From Limnohabitans sp. (GTDB lineage Bacteria > Planctomycetota > Phycisphaerae > Phycisphaerales > SM1A02), in the NCBI GenBank assembly GCA_030054275.1, contig JASGCF010000091.1:1-10178 (forward strand): a DNA stretch of 10,178 nt. The letters run 5' to 3'. The first letter of the stretch is position 1. Every line of letters starts with the position of its first letter. Below the pieces are notes generated by a model. That model ran no database searches. It had not been told where the DNA came from and saw only the letters and a list, made by a program, of their open reading frames with translations. Below, in pieces: positions 6,719 through 10,178 of this stretch. The translations under genes were made by a program, and so were the position numbers.

Positions 6719-7780
6719 ATGATTCGATTTCGTGCGTGTCTTTCATGGGCGGTGCGCGCCGTCTCCGTTGTGGCGGCTGTTCCGATGGTGGCTCTCGGCT
6801 TCCTTTTGGCGAGTTGCGACAACGCGGATTCCGACGGCAAGCGAGGGACTGCGGCTGCGTCCGATGTCGCCGCTGTTCCGAAAACAGTGGTGAAGTTGCA
6901 ACTCAATTGGCTGCCCGAACCGGAGTTCGGTGGGTTTTACGCGGCGCAACTGCAAGGCATCTTCGAGAAAGAGGGCCTCGCCGTTGAGATCGTTCCAGGT
7001 GGGCCGAACATTCCGGCGCCGCAACTCGCAGCAAGTGGAAAGGTGGATTTCGCCATTGTGTCGGGGCCCCAAGTGGTCGAACTGGCCGAGCAGGGCGGTG
7101 ATCTTGTAGCGCTTTTCGCTGTGTATCAGGGCAATCCGATGGGTGTCATGGTGCACGCAGCGTCGCCGTACGAAACGCTTGGCCAACTTTGGGAGTCGAA
7201 TGCGACCGTTGCGATGGAGCAAGGGCTTGCGGAGTTCGCGTGGCTCTCGAAGGCGTACGCAGGTGGAAAGTTGCGCATGGTTCCGTGGGGCGGAAATCTC
7301 GCGCAGTTTGCAAGTGACCCTTCGCTTGCATGTCAGTGCTTCATCACCGCTGAACCGGTTTCCATGGAATTGCAAGGTGTGAAGACGCGCGTCTTCCGTA
7401 TCGGTGAGAGTGGGTTTGATCCTTACAACGCGATCGTCGCGACGAGCCGAGCGTATTACGAAAAAAACAGAGCGACCTGCGTTGCAATGGTGCGGGCGTG
7501 TGCCGCAGGTTGGCGTGCGTATCTCGACGACGCGGGTCCTGCGAATGTCGCGATGAGCGCGCTCAATCCGGGCATGTCGAAGGAAGCGATGGATCGCGCC
7601 GCGGTGGTGCAACGCAATTTGATTGAGACGGATGAAACCAAACGCGTTGGTCTTGGTGGCATGCGGCTTCCGCGATGGGAGGAGACAGTGAAGCAACTTG
7701 TCGAGATTGGTCGCGTGAAGAAGCCACCAAGTGCTGATGCACTTTTTTCTTGGGATATGACTGCGAACACAGCGCGTTGA
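6719..7780 (+). CDS. THI5/NMT1-like substrate-binding lipoprotein of the ABC importer
   Basis: The 353-residue protein has a type II signal peptide ending in the lipobox L-A-S-C, with Cys33 as the lipidation site; Asp follows the Cys, a residue that in enterobacteria favours inner-membrane retention. A flexible linker leads to an NMT1/THI5-like, periplasmic-binding-protein type II fold that opens with L-N-W-L-P-E-P-E-F-G-G-F-Y-A-A (62-76), the family's hallmark segment. Family members bind pyrimidine precursors of thiamine, riboflavin, nitrate, taurine or alkanesulfonates for delivery to SsuABC-like importers. The first segment and a C-x-C-F-I-T-A-E-P motif lean towards the ThiY/Thi5 side, but this is not decisive. 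The frame is open upstream to 6137, antisense to the ATPase; that part is not a signal peptide and is discarded. The gene is divergent from ATPase-permease and is followed after 14 bp by dinB. No thiamine riboswitch fits in the 45-bp upstream gap. Confidence 0.88.
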   Translation: MIRFRACLSWAVRAVSVVAAVPMVALGFLLASCDNADSDGKRGTAAASDVAAVPKTVVKLQLNWLPEPEFGGFYAAQLQGIFEKEGLAVEIVPGGPNIPAPQLAASGKVDFAIVSGPQVVELAEQGGDLVALFAVYQGNPMGVMVHAASPYETLGQLWESNATVAMEQGLAEFAWLSKAYAGGKLRMVPWGGNLAQFASDPSLACQCFITAEPVSMELQGVKTRVFRIGESGFDPYNAIVATSRAYYEKNRATCVAMVRACAAGWRAYLDDAGPANVAMSALNPGMSKEAMDRAAVVQRNLIETDETKRVGLGGMRLPRWEETVKQLVEIGRVKKPPSADALFSWDMTANTAR

Positions 7781-7794
7781 CCGAGGAGCGATTC

Positions 7795-8931
7795 GTGTAT
7801 CCGCAACGCACGATTCTTCATGTCGATATGGATGCGTTTTACGCGTCGGTCGAGCAGCGTGATGACCCAGCGCTGCGTGGAAAGCCCGTGCTTGTTGGTG
7901 GCCGCGAAGGACGCGGAGTCGTCTGTGCTGCGAGTTACGAGGCGCGAAAATTTGGGTGCCGCAGTGCGATGCCGATGTCACACGCGATGCGGCTTTGTCC
8001 GCAGGCGATGGTCGTGCAACCCGACTTCGCGAAGTACACGGCTGCATCGCGCGCGATTCGAGTCATCTTCGAACGCTATTCGCCGGAAATCGAGCCGATT
8101 GCTCTCGATGAAGCCTTTATCGATGTCACGGCGTCACTCGCGATTTTCAAAAATGGTCGCGCGATCGGAGAAGAGATTCGCCTTGCGGTGAAGCGAGAAC
8201 TCTCGCTCACATGTTCGGTTGGTGTTGCGCCAAACAAGTTCGTCGCAAAGATCGCGAGCGACCTCGAAAAACCCGATGCGCTCGTGGACCTCATGCTTGC
8301 ACCCGACGCGCTTGCGGCTCGACTCGCGTCGCTTCCGGTGGGGCGAATGTGGGGCGTCGGGCCAGTCACCGCGCAGGAACTTGCGGCGCGCGGATATGCG
8401 ACATTCGGTGACTTGCAGCGTGCCGGAGAGCGGCAGTTGGCGCTGTACTTTGGCGATGCGGGTAGGTCGTGGTGGCGGCTTTCACAGGGACTTGATGACC
8501 GCGCGGTTGAGTCGGATCGTGTGGCGAAGTCGGTCGGTGAAGAGGAGACATTTCACGAAGATCTCGTGTCGGTTTCGCAGGTTGAGGAGCGCTTGCTCGC
8601 GCAGGCAGATGAAGTTGCGCGGCGATTGCGGGCGAAAGAACTCTTCGCGAAGACGGTGTCGATCAAGATTCGCTTCAGCGACTTCGAAACGCATACGCAC
8701 GAGAAGACGCTCGCGATTGCAACCGATCAAACGGTCGAGTTGCGCGAGGCGGCGCGGAAACTGTTGGCGAGTTTCGCAGCGAAGCGTTGGCGGGCGGTGC
8801 GGCTGTGTGGATTTGCGGCGACACGCGTGGTTGAATCGCCGGGTCAGTTGCCGCTTTTTGGTGATGGCAAACGCGAGAAACTCTCGAAGCTTGACGGTGT
8901 GCGAGATCGGATCCGCGAGCGATTCGGCTGA
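7795..8931 (+). CDS. dinB: DNA polymerase IV (Y-family translesion polymerase)
   Basis: The 378-residue protein is a full-length DinB-type polymerase that copies past damaged bases, at the cost of accuracy, at stalled forks. Catalytic residues are in place: H-V-D-M-D-A-F-Y-A-S-V-E near the N-terminus (Asp11; Tyr16 as the steric gate against ribonucleotides) and A-L-D-E-A-F-I-D-V-T (Asp105, Glu106). C-S-V-G-V-A-P-N-K-F-V-A-K-I-A-S-D palm motif, the thumb G-V-G-P-V-T-A and the little-finger domain follow. A beta-clamp binding motif Q-L-P-L-F lies some 25 residues before the C-terminus rather than at the very end. The start is GTG with GAGGAG 6 bases before it; an in-frame ATG at 7750 lies inside the preceding gene. 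It starts 14 bp after the binding-protein gene and probably shares its transcript. I see no LexA-like CTG-N10-CAG box in the gap, so SOS control is not evident. Confidence 0.95.
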   Translation: MYPQRTILHVDMDAFYASVEQRDDPALRGKPVLVGGREGRGVVCAASYEARKFGCRSAMPMSHAMRLCPQAMVVQPDFAKYTAASRAIRVIFERYSPEIEPIALDEAFIDVTASLAIFKNGRAIGEEIRLAVKRELSLTCSVGVAPNKFVAKIASDLEKPDALVDLMLAPDALAARLASLPVGRMWGVGPVTAQELAARGYATFGDLQRAGERQLALYFGDAGRSWWRLSQGLDDRAVESDRVAKSVGEEETFHEDLVSVSQVEERLLAQADEVARRLRAKELFAKTVSIKIRFSDFETHTHEKTLAIATDQTVELREAARKLLASFAAKRWRAVRLCGFAATRVVESPGQLPLFGDGKREKLSKLDGVRDRIRERFG

Positions 8932-8942
8932 CAACATCAACA

Positions 8943-8999
8943 TGGTGCCTGACACATGCCATGCAGTGCCTGGCACAGAACGGCACATACCAAGCACCA
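8943..8999. repeat. Structured palindromic repeat, copy A
   Basis: Arms at 8943-8960 and 8982-8999 (18 bases each, starting T-G-G-T-G-C and ending G-C-A-C-C-A) form an imperfect inverted repeat around a 21-base loop that itself contains GTGC-CTG-GCAC. Thirteen of 18 positions are Watson-Crick; the other five are all C opposite A, so they become G-U pairs if the minus strand is the RNA. The core 8945-8997 aligns without gaps to copy B at 43 of 53 bases. The GTGCCTGACAC-type sequence resembles short interspersed palindromes seen in many bacterial intergenic regions. Confidence 0.8.
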
Positions 9000-9051
9000 A
9001 CGCCATCGCGCTGCAAGCTCCTTGTCCAAAGGGAATTGCGTTTCACGGTGA

Positions 9052-9110
9052 GAGGTGTCTGGCAGGTGCCATGCAGTGCCTGACACAGCACGGCACGTGT
9101 CAGGCACCTC
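9052..9110. repeat. Structured palindromic repeat, copy B (possible bidirectional terminator)
   Basis: Arms at 9052-9070 and 9092-9110 (19 bases) pair at 16 positions; two of the three exceptions are G-U in plus-strand RNA and one is G-G. The loop is again 21 bases and holds a nested hairpin (TGC-A-GTG-CCTGA-CAC-A-GCA). It ends 1 base before the stop of the minus-strand CBS gene and lies 120 bp beyond the dinB stop, between convergent genes. A short T-run (CTCTTT) follows on the plus strand, so it may help terminate dinB transcription, though the T-run is poor. Confidence 0.8.
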
Positions 9111-9111
9111 T

Positions 9112-9963
9112 TTAAGAGCCGAGCAGTTTGATCAGATCCGTTGCCGTCGCGATCCCAAGCGGTGTCTCCTCGGCCCGTCCCCGCTCGGTAATGATCACAG
9201 CCTCGAGGCGCGGATTTTTCGACCACAGTGAAAGCGCCTCGTCCGCACTCGCAGTTCGTGGAAGCAGCGCAAACTCGTCCTTTCGGTGATCGCGTGCCAA
9301 CGCTTCACCAACTGTAATCGACGCGATCGCACAGATGATCCGTTCCCCCTCGCTCCCTGCGGGCACGCGCTCGTCGAGTCGTCCTGCCGGCGCACGCGGC
9401 ACGGTCACCGTCGTACGCGGAACTCCCGGTACAGCGCAGGACTCGATGTCATGCGACGCAATCCAACGGACGATGCCGCTCGCGGTCAACAGCGCGATCG
9501 TGCGGCCATCACGGCGCACAGGAAAGCGCACCACACCCTTGTCGCGGATCAGCCCAAGCACCTTGCCCAATCGATCGTCTGCAGCAACCGTCACGACCTC
9601 TTTCGCAGCAAGCGTGCGCAGTTGTACCGGCGACTGTAGTTCTTCATCGATCGCTTCAAGTCGTACGACCGTCGCCTCGGTTGGAACAGCGATGTACTCG
9701 GTTTCGCCGAATCGATTGTGCACCAGCGCATTTCGGAGTTCGCCTACTTCAAGCAGAAAATCGAGATGACGGCCAAAGTGCCGCCGCTCTGCAGCGAGTT
9801 GCCGCACATACGACGCGTAACCTCTCCGTCGACCATCGCGCGGCTCATCAAGAATGCGCTGCATTTCGCGGTCTATGCGGTTGTATGCACCTTCGAATCG
9901 CGCGATGCGTGCGCGATCGAGGTCACTTGGATTGCCGTTCACGCGTGGCGTGTCGGTCGACAT
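9112..9963 (-). CDS. HEPN-like domain fused to two CBS domains
   Basis: The product has 283 residues (284 if the ATG three bases earlier is used). The N-terminal ~115 residues look all-helical: a helix at about 17-40, another at about 50-75 ending in G-E-L-R-N-A-L-V-H-N-R. R77-N-A-L-V-H82 is an exact R-N-x-x-x-H, the catalytic signature of HEPN ribonucleases. Two CBS modules follow: one at about 118-175 (V-V-T-V-A-A-D-D-R ... I-A-L-L-T-A-S-G-I-V-R-W-I) and one at about 217-281 (ending T-P-L-G-I-A-T-A-T-D-L-I-K-L-L-G), separated by a 35-residue polar insert. CBS pairs usually bind adenine nucleotides and regulate an attached domain. No membrane or secretion signal is seen. GGAGG sits 4 bases before the chosen ATG and 1 base before the first. 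The start overlaps the stop of the upstream gene (ATGATG/TGA), so the two are coupled. CBS assignment is firm; HEPN assignment rests on the motif and helical pattern. Confidence 0.85.
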   Translation of the reverse strand: MSTDTPRVNGNPSDLDRARIARFEGAYNRIDREMQRILDEPRDGRRRGYASYVRQLAAERRHFGRHLDFLLEVGELRNALVHNRFGETEYIAVPTEATVVRLEAIDEELQSPVQLRTLAAKEVVTVAADDRLGKVLGLIRDKGVVRFPVRRDGRTIALLTASGIVRWIASHDIESCAVPGVPRTTVTVPRAPAGRLDERVPAGSEGERIICAIASITVGEALARDHRKDEFALLPRTASADEALSLWSKNPRLEAVIITERGRAEETPLGIATATDLIKLLGS

Positions 9964-10178
9964 CATTCCTCCACTGGTCTTCTACCACTCTCGTTGACGG
10001 CATCGGATGGTGATGCGCCACTCGACTTCGTTTGATCTCGTCGAACTGCAGCAAGTGCGCGTTTCTTCACAGCCGCAAAGCGCTTTGCAAGATTTCCTGA
10101 CTCGCTCGGATCGCCGAAGTTGGGATCGATCGCAGCCAAGCGGTTGAGTCGTGCAAGGATCTCGGTTGCGCGCGGAGC
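9963..10178 (-). CDS. 3' end of an unidentified gene coupled to the HEPN-CBS gene (partial)
   Basis: Reading the minus strand from the window edge, one frame stays open for 71 codons and ends at TGA (9965-9963), sharing bases with the ATG-ATG start of the next gene. The start lies outside the window. The fragment begins A-P-R-A-T-E-I-L-A-R-L-N-R-L-A-A-I-D-P, contains a basic helical stretch (L-A-K-R-F-A-A-V-K-K-R-A) and ends in a polar, probably disordered tail rich in Ser, Glu and Arg. I do not recognise a family. The protein-like composition and the start/stop overlap with a real gene support it as coding; the overlap suggests the two products are made together. Confidence 0.65.
   Translation of the reverse strand, partial: APRATEILARLNRLAAIDPNFGDPSESGNLAKRFAAVKKRALAAVRRDQTKSSGASPSDAVNESGRRPVEE

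Noticed and set aside
8943..9110. CRISPR array
   Set aside because: There are only two units. They are imperfect, longer than typical CRISPR repeats, palindromic over their whole length and about 52 bp apart, with no cas genes nearby.
8219..9226. Plus- and minus-strand frames spanning the end of dinB and the repeat region (8219-9115 and 8675-9226)
   Set aside because: They are Arg/Ser/Cys-rich shadows of dinB and the CBS gene that run through the palindromic repeats. No ribosome site or domain is visible.

Overview
The window looks like a compact bacterial chromosome segment. G+C is about 55-60% by eye, gaps are short and gene pairs overlap by a few bases. Three things point to a Gram-negative (diderm) host: an OprB-type outer-membrane porin ending in Phe, a lipoprotein periplasmic binding protein and a classical methyl-accepting chemoreceptor. 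Nothing here fixes the phylum. The mix of genes and the style of the intergenic repeats would suit a planctomycete (Phycisphaerae-like) or a proteobacterium, and I hold this loosely. Shine-Dalgarno sequences of the AGGAGG/GAGGAA/GAGAGG type sit 6 bases before four of the starts (TerC, porin, chemoreceptor, dinB), and this let me correct several start codons.

Layout, left to right. (1) 39-1392, minus strand: a TerC-family membrane protein, then a DedA-family gene overlapping its 3' end. The DedA gene stops after only 80 codons at a sharp change to AT-rich sequence (1-41). (2) 1540-4964, plus strand: an OprB-like carbohydrate porin, then a chemoreceptor 41 bp downstream. The porin and TerC are divergent across 147 bp. 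(3) 4971-6673, minus strand: permease and ATPase of a NitT/TauT/ThiXYZ-type ABC importer, coupled by an ATGA overlap. (4) 6719-8931, plus strand and divergent from the ATPase: the matching THI5/NMT1-like binding lipoprotein, followed 14 bp later by DNA polymerase IV (dinB). (5) 8932-9111: an intergenic patch with two copies of an imperfectly palindromic element of about 55 bp. (6) 9112-10178, minus strand: a protein with a HEPN-like RNxxxH motif fused to two CBS domains, translationally coupled to the 3' end of an unidentified gene that runs off the window.

How the parts may work together: the porin and the adjacent chemoreceptor plausibly serve uptake and sensing of small nutrients. The divergent ATPase-permease and binding-protein genes together form one complete ABC importer for a small, probably nitrogen- or sulfur-containing compound (thiamine-pyrimidine precursor, riboflavin-like, taurine or nitrate type); the substrate cannot be read from sequence. 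The most interesting items are the HEPN-CBS fusion with its coupled partner, the paired structured repeats and the broken DedA gene. Most of the window is ordinary housekeeping and transport.
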